Shown: positions 24,059 through 37,778, numbered from the stretch's first letter. The stretch is 50,632 nucleotides of DNA from Saccoglossus kowalevskii (GCF_000003605.2 NW_003114461.1:25423-76054), one strand, 5' to 3'. Notes: generated by a model not told the origin, from the letters alone. Program-made: numbers and translations.

Positions 24059-27000
24059 TCATAGTATGAATTGCGGACCTAGCCGATAAAAATATACGCC
24101 TTTGCTTTTGGGCCTGGTATAAATACGAGAAAGCCAACTCAGATGTAATATTAAATTCAGATGTAAAATTTGAAAAGTGATCAACGAAATTGACAACTCC
24201 AGTAGAAAGATGTCATGCATCCATAAAAAGTAAATCTTCAAAAACTGTAAATTTATTTTTTACAATAGGCGATTTTTCGTTCATTGTCGCAAAAATCAAA
24301 CGATTTGATTTTGAATTTGTTTTTTTGTAGATCAATGTCGAAATGCTGATCTTTGTTATGGGAATATTGTGTTAAGATGCCCTTACTTCATCAAAACTGA
24401 TCATAGTCCAATGTGTATAGCTCATCATTAAGCATGAAAATATCCGTAAAATATTTCCGCAAAATTTAGACCTCACTATGATAATTTGACCCATGATTGT
24501 CCTATTTTTACGTTTATTTCACGTATAACACGGGATCTCACAGGAAATAAGTGAGAATGAGATTACTTTATTTTATTTTTACTCCCAAATGAGAAAAGTT
24601 AACTTCTACAAAATCTCATGTTTTCCCCTAAAATTCATGAACATAAAGTAGCACTATTATATTGGTACGTGTACGTGTATCGACCATCTTCAAATCCTAT
24701 CAATAAAAAGCTTTTAATAAATTAAGCACTTCCTTTCCTTTTCTAATGTATTTTGGTTACTGTCTAGACAAGATACAAATGTTCTCTATTACGCCAGTCT
24801 TGTCGCTAGCTCTTATGGGTCTGCATCCTAAGTTGTTATCATTGTATGTGGATCTGGCCTTCATTAACTGAACCACTGTTTTAGAAAATTAACAATGAAT
24901 TAATTAATTAATTAAAAAAACTTTTAGTGAAAATAAAATTTTCTTTTTTTGGGGTATTTGTGAATAAAAAAAAATACAGTTTAAAAAACAATGTAAAAAT
25001 AATTTGTTTCATTTGTTTTTAATTTTTTCAGGATTTCAGACAACCCCCCCCCCCTTCCTCCCCTAATCTAACCCACCAGAGTTCTTGTGGTGAACCCCTA
25101 CAAGCAAAGTTTCAAATTGAACTGTATCAGAAGTATGTGATAAGCAATCAGCTGATGTTTATAAAATAAACGCTATAATAATCCATAAAGCTACCGCCTT
25201 GTGATAAATGTTACGAATCTATTCCATTCTAATTAAATTGATGTACTAGGAAATTACTTGGTGTAATGAGGTAATTTTCAGTACAACTGTCAGCTAGCAA
25301 TGGCTGTTGGCTGGATTGTATATGGTAAACAACAACGTGTCAATGCTGTAATCATATGTTGATAGGGCTATGAAAGTTGGAATTCATGGAATGTCACCCC
25401 TCTTGAATTAAAGAGGGTGATCCCATTAAGAGGGGCAAGTACGGCCGATACTAATTCAATTGTTCCTTGTCATGATTGGTAAACATTATTTGGAGTTTAC
25501 ACGAGTCACAATTGAGATACATGTGAATCTGCTATTACAGCTTATCTGTTCAAAGTCCCTCCCAAATGTAATAGTCGGAATCCCCTTGCAATTCAAATGG
25601 TATGGCCCCATTTGTTATGAGGTATAAGCTGTGGATAGATATGCAAATGAACAGTTGGTGCATCACTGCAGCCATAGGACTTCCCTATCGTATCCCTCTT
25701 GGTCTAGGCGTATCTACAGTTTTGAGGTAAGAGACTAGCATTTCACTCCCCAAAAATGTCTCTCAGTTGTCTTGTACAACTGCACTGACCTCACACTGGA
25801 GTCTGATGGAAGATATTTTGGGTGAAAATTGAGTAAACAAAAGTGTAATGTTTGGATGGGTGTCTTTGACAAGTGTTGTAATAGTAGTTCATGCAGGGTC
25901 CTTTGAGGGGGGGGGGGGGGTTGCTGATTTGCATAACATTGAATTGTTGCTGGAGGGTGAAATTTAGGGCACCCCAGCTAGTATTGGGTAGCAGGGATCA
26001 GGTGCACCTCTACCCCACTGTTTGACGTATATCGTGTGGTCAGTCAAAAGGTCCAGTATGATTGAGCATGTTTCTGTGAAATCAGCGTTTGGTTGACATA
26101 TGTTGCCTCTTCACTCACAACATTGTAGGACTGGCACTGTTAAACAGTACATGAACTGAGAGTTCATACTGATGCTATCTTCTCAACACGACTACTATGG
26201 AGTTCAAGGGAAATTCCGTCTTTTGTCAGTGTTAGATGTCATGGCATAGCAGATGAGACGTGAATAACCAGTTTGTTGTGGTTTTGGTGGAATCATTTTA
26301 AACTTCAATGATGAAATCAGAACTGGGTCAGACCCTACTAAGCCGTTTCTTTTCTTTTCTTTTTTTTATTTGAGGTGACAAATTTGTGGTTTTGTTTGGA
26401 GGAATGGGGAGATAATCTAGCAGTGCAATAGACAAAGTATTAATTAACACTTTTTTTTAAATCTGATTATGTTTATTGTTCTTGCCTTTTCTGGAAGCAG
26501 TTATTTGAAAACAGTGTGAAAGATGTGCTAAGGACGTACTTCTGTGTGCTTTCAAACAGTTTTTAATGGGACCCTCACGTTTTAGTCTCATCTATTGTTT
26601 AGTAACTCTCATTGTGTCATATCTTTGTATCGCTGTGCATTCAGGACATTGCCTTGAAAGCACCATCACCTTATACACGTGTAGATAAGATCCAGAGTTT
26701 TTGTGACAATATTTTTCCTCGCCCACGCTCTCAAAATTATAAAAATAGCAACACTTCCTGCCTCATTTATAGTTATATAAAATTGATAGCATTTCAGGTC
26801 AACTCTTGAAGTATTATTTTTCGTTTTGTTGATTAATGTATAAGTATAGGTTGATGTGATTTATAATTTTTATGTTCTCAAATTTACTGATGTCAATGCT
26901 CTAGCAGACTCGGGGCCAGTGGCAGTACTTGGGGGAAGAGTGGTGTGAACGAACACTTAAATCATAGGTCCTTGGGGTATGGCAATTATCTGACTTAAGT

Positions 27001-28026
27001 TGAATGTACAATGTTATGGTGTGATCACTATTCTTTAGGCTGGACTTTGACATTATTTGACGTCTTCAACATTGAATTACAGATCCTAGTAATGGTGATC
27101 ACTATGACACTCTGCTATGAAGCAACAATTAATTACATTTAGGAAAAAAAAAATTTAAACTTAAATTCGGAGCGAGAATTTTTGTTTATTCCAATGTAGA
27201 TTTATTCCTTATCTGATGATTCTTACAGATTAGCAGTTTTGTTTTGCATTTTGAAACGAAAAAACAGATGCCCAGATGTCTTGTAATTGATATCTATGCA
27301 TAACTGTTAGGGTGGAAACAAAAAAAAAAAAATTTCCCACTATAAACATGAAGTACTTGAAGTACATTCCATTCCTCTGTAAATTTAGAGACGACATAAA
27401 TAAAACTTACATAAAACTCTTATGGCTCAGTAATGTGTTGGTTTTGTGACACTCCCACAGTATAAGTAGTTTTTCATTATTTATGCATGTAATGTTGGTT
27501 TTAGGTGTTCTTTTCTGTTACTTTGCATTGGTGCCAGGTATAATAATGTTATTGTACATAATGCTGATTGATACTGTCATAAAAGTCTTTTGTTTTGTTT
27601 CACTTTAAGTAAAGTATCTCACCTACATTTTTAGAAAATGTTATTCAAAAATTAATTCAATATTGCCATAGATTTATATATATATATACAAGTAGTCTAA
27701 TATGGACAAATTAGGTCTATCTCGCCAGAATAAATCCTGTTAGAGATATTTATTTTTTCAAAATGTTATCTGAAGACGATTTCTACCAACCTGGGTCTCA
27801 TCTAATTTATCATTATCATTGTTATAATTTACATAAATTTTTACTTAAAGCAAATATTTGATGTGTGTCTTGTGTAATGCAACATAAAGCACATTGTCTT
27901 TTAACATGAAATTTGAATACTGCACAGTGACTGGCACTCGTTAAATTGTAAATTTATTTGTAATAGGCTGCGATAACAATATAATATTATTTTTATATTC
28001 CAGTCCTAACCTCCTCTGATTCTCCT

Positions 28027-28219
28027 TTTAAGGGATGAGCCATTTGAATTCTTGGGGTGGTCTAGAATGATTTTAGGTATTTCCATAAAAAAAATCTTAC
28101 TGCATTAAAATTTTGTAGTTGGTTAATAACAGGAGGGAAAAAATCATAACAGGGGAGAAAAAAAAAGCACAATGCTCCAAGCCCTCCTCAGGATACAAGT
28201 AACCCCCCCCCCCCCCCCC
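28027..28219. mobile_element. Possible family-M element, partial, ending in C17 homopolymer
   Basis: The left side tttaagggatgagccattt and gaattcttggggtgg matches the left end of the 36874 element (ttagggattgaccatttgaa ... gtgggg). A matching right end was not found; the nearest candidate is the C17 run at 28203-28219. Treated as a probable partial or degraded relative. Confidence 0.4.
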
Positions 28220-29621
28220 GAGCAAATAATTTTTTTTCTCTCCTCGTTTGAGTTTAGAGTTACTTTAAAATTGAAATAGATCCATGGAAGAGAAATGGAT
28301 CAGATGGATTATTTTAACAGAGGAAAACTGAAAACAGACTGCTTTGCAAATATACAAAAAAAAAAAAAGCCTTGAATCAGTTTACTTTGCTGGATATGCG
28401 ATATTGTCCCACTGTCAGGGACTGACCAAGAATGTGATCTAAAAAGTTGTCATAGCTGTTTTCAGTTAGTTTGTTGTTTACATTTGTCTAAACCACTAAT
28501 AAGTTATGTCACTACAAGGGTGTCAATGCATACTTGACAATGTCATGCTAATGACTTTAACTGTTTGAACTTGGGGTCAACCATTATTTTTGCAGAAGAG
28601 AGAGGGGGGAGGAGCGGGAGCGGGCCGTGTCACATAAACACCTTAAATCAGCGAGTCACTAAATGATGTCAAAACATTCAAGGTCGTCAGAACTGATGTA
28701 ATTACTTGGAAAATAAAAGTTGGATTAATGTGCGCGTGGATGGTTAAATAATTCGTTAAGTGAGGGTGATTTATAAGTACTATACTGTCAATAGTGCCTA
28801 CCCTATCTCTATGGAATATAGTCCAGTCTTTGTTCTGGAGCGTGAGAGCACAAGAGAAGATAGTATGTAGGTCATTGAGTTTTGCCAACCATGTGGAAAT
28901 GCCTAATCCCCAAACCCAGTGTCTTGGATGCCGAGTCCATTTGCTGAGTGCTTCTGTAAACAGCCGCGTCTTTCAGTTGTTTAGTGCACTGACTGACTGC
29001 TAAAAGTTGTTTACATTTGCGCCAAATACCAGGGTATTTGAAACTTGCATCTTTGGGATGTTTCGCTTGGGTGTATCCCATTTTGTGTCTTTCTGGGTTT
29101 TATTTTCAGTTGTTCAGTGGTTTTATCTTATTGCTTACTGTCTCCTATTTCACCGTCCTTCCATCTTTTCTCTCTAGTTCCAAACATTTGACGACCAGAA
29201 TGTTTTTGTGTCTTTATAAGTTCAAGTAACAAAAAGTTCTTTTACATTTTGTCTTCTGTTTACATACATCAGTAAAAAACTTGTTAATAGTTTACTCCAC
29301 ATTCAAAACACATATTTTTACTCGAAATTTGTTAAAAACAACAATTGACAGTATAAGTATAAAAAACACCGTGGATGGAAAGGTTAGAATACAGTAACGG
29401 CCAACTTTAACAGTTCTATTCAAAACATACTTGTTTTTAATAATTTTTGTTTTCAAATCTGTATGGTACATCTGGGTATAATCATAATTAAACTAAAATT
29501 AGTGGAGTAGAGAAACACGACTAACTTGCCGTAGATTTATTTGTATTTGCTCTGTTAGCAGCATATCTGTAATAGAAGTACCAGAAGTACTCATAAATCC
29601 CAATTGGAATTTATTGTATGC

Positions 29622-29865
29622 TTAACCGTTTCCTCGTTCATTTTTCTCTTTTTAAATTTTTCTGCACTTTTTTCTGATAACTCTTTATAGTTCTGGAAAT
29701 GAACCCTAGTTTTGGAGCCAACAGACAAAATTTTAGTGTATTTCCAGTTTTTGCTAAAAAAATTGCCCATTTGTGTCTGTGTGCTCTGAACGAAAGTGCA
29801 GACTATAAGCGGGACTATTTTGTGAATTTGTGATGAAAAAAGGAAACTGGTGGTGAAAAGGTTAA
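29622..29865 (-). mobile_element. MITE-like element, family F, copy 2
   Basis: Runs from ttaaccgtttcctcg to actggtggtgaaaaggttaa. The interior has ctggaaatgaaccctag, ttttggagccaacagacaa and gtgcagactataagcggga, the reverse complement of the copies at 22742 and 37280. It shares the segment gtgaatttgtgatgaaaa with the 41868 copy. Confidence 0.88.
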
Positions 29866-32800
29866 TTATTAAAATATGACTTATTTTGATACACCCTTAT
29901 AATTTATGTAAGTGAATGTGCTACTACTAATGCAGCAAAAATGGTATGTAAATTTCTGTTTTAATTTCTCCCTAAATTACACAAAAATATTTGAACCCAT
30001 GCTTTGTTTGAGGGGAATAGACTCTGTCTGTGGAACTGAAATTGAGAGAAAAGAGCAGTTTGCATTCCGCATACATTATGTTATTGGGTCATGTGACTGT
30101 TACATTGTGTTTATCAGCTGATTTCTAGATCGGATTTGGTTACACTAAGATAAATACAAGGCTTGCAATTATTTTGGAAAAAAACTTGTCTGTTTTGTGA
30201 TGAGAATAGAAAAAGTATATTTATAAGTACAAGACTTTCTGATTACTAATAATACCATCAGATTTTTATTTTATCTTTCATTTCATTACATCACATTACA
30301 TCACTGTCTATAAAACTTCACATCACAGAAAATGGGTGAATCACTTGTAGCATACATGTATAGTGGTTGTGTGAGGCACATGATTGGTAGATCTTGCCTT
30401 CCCAAAATACATATTATATTATATAGCCATATTTTTGGCTGAACTTTGAATTATATGAGGGGACTATACATATGTGCACCTCTGCACCTTCTGTATTTTC
30501 ATAAGGTGTTTGGATATCATGATTATTAGGGATATCTGATAGCCTCTTATCCAAACTAGATTAAGTATAATCTCTAGTTCAATTATTGCTTAGGTCAGAT
30601 ACATACTTAACATATTTGTGATGTACTTTGTACTCTATTTAATGATAATAATTTCAAAGTAATTTGAAAAAAAAAAAAAAAAACTCGTCCAATTTTAGGT
30701 GTTGCAGAATAAAACTATAAATATAATAATCATGAGTAATACAGACTTTGACGCCAACAAAAAATACGTTCAAAATAATTAAACCCTGAAAATAAAGTAC
30801 AGCGAATCATTCATCATACATCTGTAGTTCTAGTAATAATCTGGACAATAATTTTTAAAGATTTTCTAAATAACGAATTTTAACTCTTTGGCAATAAGTT
30901 GCAAAGGGTTAGTTTCAACCCCTTCAGACGGCAGTGTGTACTACCTGATATAGGAGTGAGCTAGAACTTGGCCATGAGCATAAAACTCTCTGATTGGTCG
31001 AACAGATCCTCTTTAAAGAAAGGGATTGATAGCATTTATTCATGACTGTCTTTATGTTGTATTGCAAGTGAGTTGGTTTCTGTGTTGCTGCCATAAAGGA
31101 GAGCTATTTACACTCGTAGCAAGAGCTAAGAAGAATAAATGTAAAAAAAGGTGTAATTGACATTCAGACAACAGAATCTAGCTTAAATTTTGCAATAAAA
31201 ACAAAATCAGTAATATTAAACCCCCAACCCAGCGAATCCCCATCCATCCCCACATTTCAATTGGCCTGTCCCTCATCCTGGTTTGCATCTGTTTCTTGTG
31301 TAGAGATCAAATCCTGATGAGAAATTGACAATTTATTGTGTGCATGATTATTACAAATAGAAACCATTCTTCTTACAAAATATTGAGGGTCCTGGAGGCA
31401 GAATTCGGTGTAAACGCAATTGCCAATGACAAAATAAACAAGGGAACAACAAGGGAGTCGGATTATATTGCTGGAGGGTGGATTTATACGATTGAGACAT
31501 GAATTGAGTAAACAGGAGTTTATGGTAGATACAGTGCACAGTGAGTAACTGCATGACTGGAGACCACAGTCCTTTTACTGACCTGTTAAATTAGAAAATA
31601 CCACAAATATCTTTTTGTGCGTATGCATGGCTCCGGCTGAGATCAGAGTTCAGAAATCAAATAATTACACAGCTGTTTATCAATGCGTTTATAAACATGT
31701 GATCAGTTTTTGACTACTGTGCTATAATGGAAAGTTTTTGATGCGTTTAAACAACTATAGTATACTTCAAATCAGATTTCTAGAGGTATATCAATGTATT
31801 TTACTGAGTAACAACTTGCAATCTATGGGCTAAACGCATTAATCACATTTTAAACACAAATGGTCACCCTGAGTCAATTAACCTTAGGCAATTATGAATC
31901 AAGACTTTTATTGAAACCAGTCTAGCCATATTATATATATCAATAAAAAAATAAAAAATACCCCAACATCTTTTATATTCTATTTTTAATTGGTCTATCC
32001 CTGATTGATTAATAAATAAATAAACAAAATGAGATAGATCTGTAGATTCGATTGAACATCATCAAGGAAGCCATTATCTGTACTGAGCACACATCATGTA
32101 TACATTACTTAAACTGTGGCTTTCCTCCCGCTAGCATATGACCTCTGAGCTTCATCTTGCTTGTCTACATGTATTTTAACAACCGTCTATGACATAATTT
32201 GTATATCATGATGTGCGTGTATCGTTGACAGACAACCACGTTGGGTCATGTTTTGATTGCTATGATTCTTGGTTCATCTGTGCATTTCAGTCGTGTTTAT
32301 AATGACTGACAAGTCTTCATTATGTATGCTCAGCATTGCAAGCTGTGTTGTGACGATTTGGTTTTTCTCCGGTTCGGTTCATAAAATTGATGTTTTGTGT
32401 TGCAGAGGGTGGCAGTCTTTGTAGTTTATGTTTCAAAGTTCATGACCTATCGTGATTGACGTTCAACAGAGTGATGGTATATATTGTATTGCAAACACGC
32501 AAGTTACGCTTGTTGGTATATGGAATTCATTGTAGATCACTTTGCACAGTCTCAAATTGAATTGTATCTATTTCACAGTTGACAAACTGATATATTACAA
32601 AGACATTCTAGAGTCAGGTGTTCATCAATTTATTTTCAATAAAACAAGGACATCAATTCAGTTTATCACATCTGCAGAATAATAAATTTTAATTTCTCTC
32701 ATTTCTTTTTTAATTAAATGTTTCAATTCACATCCCCGTTATTAAACAAGACCCTGTGTACACATGCGATCAGTGAAGTATATAACCATACCGTATTTGG

Positions 32801-35800
32801 TTGGAGAGCAGACTTATTGTATTGACATCTCGCGATAAAATCACTGTCCGTGTTTACAGTGGGTCAGACAATCCAGCTAGCAGTGTACTTACACATGACT
32901 ATGCCTACTGTTGATAACTACCATACCTCTTGTGAATTTACAGTCGTGTGAATACCACTTTTTTGTTTGTATTCCTTGACCCGAACTGACCTTTGTCTCT
33001 GTCCTAAATAGCTGAGCTATTACCTGAGTGACACACCTGAATTCCAACTTGCCATGTGTGTGTACGTGCGAATAGTGACTATTTTACTGTATCACGCATA
33101 AACTGGACGGATTGTATTCCTGTGTATTCTCAGCTACGCTCGGTATTATGTTCTACAGTATTGATTTTGGGTGCGAGTTTGTTAGGTATGTTTGACGCCA
33201 GAGTCACGTACTTCATACTGCGGTAGCTTGATGTGGAATTACACAACATTAGTTTGGTGATACATTGGCTTCCTGTGTTTACCTCGGGCACTGAGTGACT
33301 CGTCCGCACCCGCTGTATGTTTTCAATAACTGCTGACCCAATTGGTGTGGTTTCTCTACTTAGAAAGTAGGTGTGGCGTTCTGACTATTTACGCAAGTGC
33401 TTGGTACATTTATTGAAAACAGTGGATGTACAGTACAGTACAATACTGTGAAGGACTGGTTTTTTTTTCTCTTTGTGTGTACAAGCGTAGTTTGATATCT
33501 CGCCTGGCAAGGTACTAAGGTCAGTCAATGTCAATGTCTATATAAGAAAGTTACAACAGGTGGTATGTAGTATTTCTAATGTCAAGATCTCCTGCAGTAT
33601 GGAGCTATTCGTTGACGCCTAACCTGGTGTCTGTTGTCATTCTGAGGGGGTATTACGCTAGTGTTTTATCAGATTACTACCGAGTTGACTCATCTGTGGG
33701 TTTATTTTTATCCTCTATCATTTTTGTTATCCTATGTTGTATATCTTTTTCCTATCAGTCTGTATGCCACGGTGTTTGAGTCCCAACGCAGATCATCTAT
33801 TGCGTATGTACATGTACTGAAGATTGTATTTTCTATAGACCTATAATTATTAAAATATATCAAGATACAGAATTTTATCGCCTTTGATTGGGGTGAACCT
33901 TGAAATGATACGTGCGATATATTGTCCCCTGATAAGATCAACTTGATCTTGAGCTGATAATCATCAAATTCAGGATGTAGTGGATGACTTGTTGGTTTCA
34001 CAGCAAACACTGTTTAGTTGTAATCGTGTTAAATAGAAAATGAATAAAAGTAACAAGGTTTGACCTTTAACTATAGTTTGTATGATCAGAAAGTGTTTCC
34101 TGTTTTCATAGAACATTAATCCATTGTGTTTGTTTGTGTTTGTAAATCTCAGAGAAGCCGTGTCTTGATTTCAGTTCAGCCCCCTTCGCCTTCCTCTCCC
34201 TCCAACACCATTGTACCTGAACATAGCTTTGCCATTATATCTGGATTGATTGTAATTTGAATGATTGTTGTGGCTTGTCATTGGTTATAATAGGTCAGGT
34301 GACCTTCTTGTTTACCTGGCTGAGTGCAGCATAAAACCAAAGGCATTTTATTTTGTTCTTATTTTCATTACTAGTAGATGAGAACCCCACCACTCCACTC
34401 CTTCTGGGTGTGACTTCTCATTAAATTTGTATTTTTAAAAATTGAATCATCAAATAGGTGTCAATGGACCCCACCCTAGCCCTGCTGTGTAGCTTTGTAT
34501 TTGGAAATTGAGTTTCAAGCTGCGTCAGCTCATTGACCTCTGAACCCTATTAAAAGTTTGTGGAATTTATTACTGAAGAATCAATTATTTTCCGATTGGC
34601 GATCGCTGTACAAGTAATAAATGATAACTGTGTTTGGTAGGTCTGGTTGACATACATATTTCTCTCATAGCCCATCAATTGTTCTGACCACAGTCCCTCT
34701 GTGTGATAAAGGGACTGCGTTTTGACTGAATCGGGAAAGATCGGTACCAAATTAGCTCGTTTAGTAGCGCATACAATTAAGTGACTGAGCTGCATATGTG
34801 GTCAAAATAAGTTGTATTTTCATGATCTAGCATACAATTATTGCAATTTTGGTTTATATGTATGTGCGTTTTTATTCTGATGAAATCGAAGCAAATACAG
34901 TAAGTCCTTCTTTTGAGATTATCGGTGAAATTAGGACTAAGTGTTGCTATGAATCATAATTCTTTTTTAAATAATAGCCTAATTCGGACACTCTGTAACC
35001 TGATCGTGGCTGTTAAGAAAAAATTTACCTTTATTTGGAATGCATGAAATTCAACGTTTAATGGATTTTGGAATTTCTGACTTTGTGAACTTAATTTTTT
35101 TTTTTATTTATGTGTCATTTGTCTGGACTAACATTTGAGCGCGAGTAGTTAACAGTGATCTTGGCAAATTAAGCTTATCTCTGTGAGTTTGCTTGATTGG
35201 CGTATCTGATCTGATCTAGAGAATACATGTACAAGTCCTATCTTGCTTCTATACTGCAATAGTTGTCTTGTTGACAGAAGGCATTCCATGGGAAATACCT
35301 GAGGGCCTTGGTGTCTTAAACTTAAACCATCTTGTACCTTGCATAGAATGTTTCGCTGCATCTAGGCATGTATACAAGTCTCATAAAAATATCGGCTACC
35401 ACAAACTGATTTAATTTCACAAGAGATGAATTGTCATACATTTCGAGAGTATAATAAGGATGTTGCTGGAGTCACTACGATGGGAAGCCATAGTGACGTT
35501 CGTAAAGTTTTGTCCTCATAAATGCTCACAACATTGCTAGTGACGAAAAGTTAACGAATTCTGTCAAGTTTTTTAATTATTCACAATTTTATAGCCACAA
35601 GCTGTATTTGGTCACTGTAGCTAGCTAATCCAGTGTAAATACTCTGGCTTGTAATACAGGGGCGTTTGTACCATGTATAATTGATTGATAATCCTTTGAC
35701 GCCATTGTCAACTTTTGGCACCATCTACTAAATTACTTTGTACAGTCTGCTCTGCCTCACATAAAAAGTTGTTAAGAAATAACAAATATTTTAATCAAAA

Positions 35801-36090
35801 ATTGAAAGCAATATCTAAAGCTGTCTGTATGGTCATAAATGTTGATGAAATTTAGTGAAAATTTAACAAAATGTGAAAATATTTGTATTGAATTTTAAAC
35901 GGGAAAAAATATCTCTCAAAGACCATTTCTAATTCAGATTAATAAAGTACGAACTCAACAATATCGGTAAACGGTTTCATCTTTATTTGAATCCCGTTCA
36001 CAGAAATACAGACTGCACAGCTCCAGAAAACACACGGAGCATGTGACACAAAGCTCACTACATAAAAGGTCAACCAGATGTTTACCCCAA

Positions 36091-36130
36091 TGCATGCTGG
36101 GAGTTTACAGCATTGCATGCTGGGAGTTTA
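36091..36130. promoter_or_regulatory. Tandem pair of tgcatgctgggagttta motifs
   Basis: The 17-mer tgcatgctgggagttta occurs at 36091-36107 and again at 36114-36130, a 23-bp period. The reverse complement contains tcccagcatgca, the core of the ZNF143/THAP11 binding motif (ACTACAATTCCCAGCATGCA in vertebrates), but the ACTACA part is not present. Regulatory function is therefore speculative; a simple 23-bp duplication explains the pair. Confidence 0.35.
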
Positions 36131-36873
36131 TTGTACAGCAAGTTAACAGCATACATACCAAAAATGTTAGTGGGATTTCAAGTCACCAAACACATATCTT
36201 ACTTATGTATTAAGTGAATGTACTTTCAATATTACATTTACAATATTATATTAGCAATTTATCTTCATTCATGGCCGGTTGTTGATGAAGTCACTCTACC
36301 TGATGTAGGCATTTTAATTCAGTAGGCCTTTCACCTGGGAATAATAAATCTGAAAGTCCTTAAATTGATGATAATCATTTGGTCTGCATTCCTGTTCAGT
36401 TGATATAAAGCAGGCAGTACTTTGACCTCTTTACTGTTCTCAATCTATCTTTGTGTGCCATTGTCGTCAGATTTAACAGTGTTCTCCACCAGCAATATGC
36501 CAAAATATGGGGGACAATTTGATACTTTTAGCATAATACTGTCATTATATGTTTGTTTTGTTTCACTAGAAGTATTTAACATTGTTTTCTCATAAGTTCA
36601 TGCATGTATGCATGGCCAAGCACAGCAAAAACCGCCATGCTGAAAATTGCATCCAGAGAGGCCGTGTAAAAAAATTTATTGCCCAGCCAAGAACATAAAA
36701 CACTGATGACACTGTACCCCAAATAGAAGTCATTGGTGACCTATGTAGTCAAAGTTCTGGGATTTATATCAATCCATAAATTTTAGATATCATCAGTTCA
36801 ACAATGATAAATAAATCTTATATCAACTGTCAGACATATGTGTTGGCCTGATTCCATATCTTTGATAACACCC

Positions 36874-37068
36874 TTAGGGATTGACCATTTGAAATTGTGG
36901 GGGGGGGGGCGGCTGGAAGATTCGATAAAAATTTGCATGCTTGGCACCGAGAAAAAAAAATTGTATACAATATGTCACAGAGAAAAACTGTTGGTATATT
37001 CAAGGAAAATTACAATTTGCGCTGGTCATACTCTTCCACCCCCATGATTTTAAATGGTTGACCCCTTA
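36874..37068. mobile_element. MITE-like element, family M, 57 bp before exon 4
   Basis: Left end ttagggattgaccatttgaa followed by attgtgggggg; right end ccacccccatgattttaaat followed by ggttgacccctta. The two are inverted over about 30 bp with a few mismatches. It includes a G11 homopolymer at 36899-36909. The remaining 57 bp to the exon hold the candidate branch-point words tctataactc or ggattaat. Confidence 0.78.
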
Positions 37069-37125
37069 TTGGCTTGCAAATAGCATCATGTATCTATAAC
37101 TCAGTTGTCTTTGGATTAATTTCAG

Positions 37126-37226
37126 GATAATCTAAATCTTTTCTTACATGTTTGTGAGGATCTAGGATTATCAGGATCACAGTTATTTGACACATGTGAT
37201 CTCCAAGATATTACTAACAGAGGCAG
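37126..37226 (+). CDS. LIMCH1: LIMCH1/LMO7-like protein, coding exon 4 (CH domain)
   Basis: One hundred and one bases encode residues 85-117 plus the first two bases (ag) of codon 118. The peptide is [20 protein letters not shown] followed by [13 protein letters not shown]. It matches the family pattern of DNI.LFL..C..LGL..SQLFD..DLQD.(S/T)NR. The acceptor is taatttcag and the donor gtaagt (37227), phase 2 at the right. The CH domain is incomplete: the last helices, which in the family contain a RxLKNVLVTIYWLG-type segment, must be in a later exon. I searched the rest of the window by eye and did not find them. Confidence 0.94.
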
Positions 37227-37279
37227 GTAAGTTGAGAATCAAATTGTTTGTTATTCCTTTGCTCCAATGTCTTAATTAA

Positions 37280-37489
37280 TTAACCTTTCACCACAAGTTT
37301 CCACTTTTCATTACACTTTCCTGCAGAAGATTGGCACAAAAATAACCAAATTTTTTGAGTAAAAACTGAAAATTGACTCAAATTTTGTCTGTTGGCTCCA
37401 AAGTTAGGGTTCTTTTCCAGAAATATTGGAGAATACAAGAAAAAGTGCAGACAAATTTGAGCAGGAAAATTTGGTGGTGAAAGGGTTAA
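37280..37489 (+). mobile_element. MITE-like element, family F, copy 3, 53 bp after exon 4
   Basis: Left end ttaacctttcaccacaag and right end ttggtggtgaaagggttaa form a perfect-to-near-perfect TIR of about 16 bp. The interior has gttggctccaaagttaggg and ccagaaatattggagaa. This is the cleanest copy of the family. An 86-codon antisense frame across it is a by-product of the repeat. Confidence 0.9.
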
Positions 37490-37691
37490 GAATAGGTTTA
37501 CTATGTATTCATGTTTATTTTTTCCTTTAAAATGAATCAATCCTAATGATCTAATTTATGACGTGAAGTTGTGAAAAATGAAATTAATGTTTAAAAAAAA
37601 AAAAAAATCAGCGGCCACTATATTTTTTGTGTGTCATCAGTAGTACCGTACAGCCACATAGAGCCTTTTTTATTTTCAACACCTCTTTCAG

Positions 37692-37778
37692 AAGTAGTCA
37701 ATAATCTGACCCAACTTGATTTGGGGAATTTCATTTTGGCTCATGGCAAAATCAGTCGTGCTAGAGGGCCGGCACACA
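37692..37778 (+). repeat. Short dispersed repeat (gagggcgc type), copy 2
   Basis: Partner of 16012-16098 in the same orientation. It shares ctgacccaacttgatttggg, aatttcatttt and the tail gctagagggccggcac. Ends are undefined. Confidence 0.5.

Larger units (their letters stand above)
22250..37125 (+). other. Intron 3 (14,876 bp, phase 0)
   Basis: Starts gtatgtag and ends ctttggattaatttcag. It carries the family-F elements at 22742 and 29622, a family-G copy at 23961, family-M elements at 28027 and 36874, and a tandem motif pair at 36091. I see no gene or RNA gene in 22976-23960, 24059-28026, 28220-29621, 29866-36090 and 36131-36873. These parts contain homopolymers (C11 at 25044, G14 at 25907), a TA microsatellite at about 27674-27688 and only short chance frames. 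The stretch 32400-33900 is somewhat less AT-rich but has no convincing exon. Confidence 0.8.

Noticed and set aside
27872-27945. Possible sixth family-G copy (acataaagcacattgtcttt, acatgaaatttgaat)
   Set aside because: Only short words match and neither end is recognisable.
37280-37540. 86-codon antisense frame
   Set aside because: Lies across a family-F element and mirrors it; similar frames are broken in the other copies.
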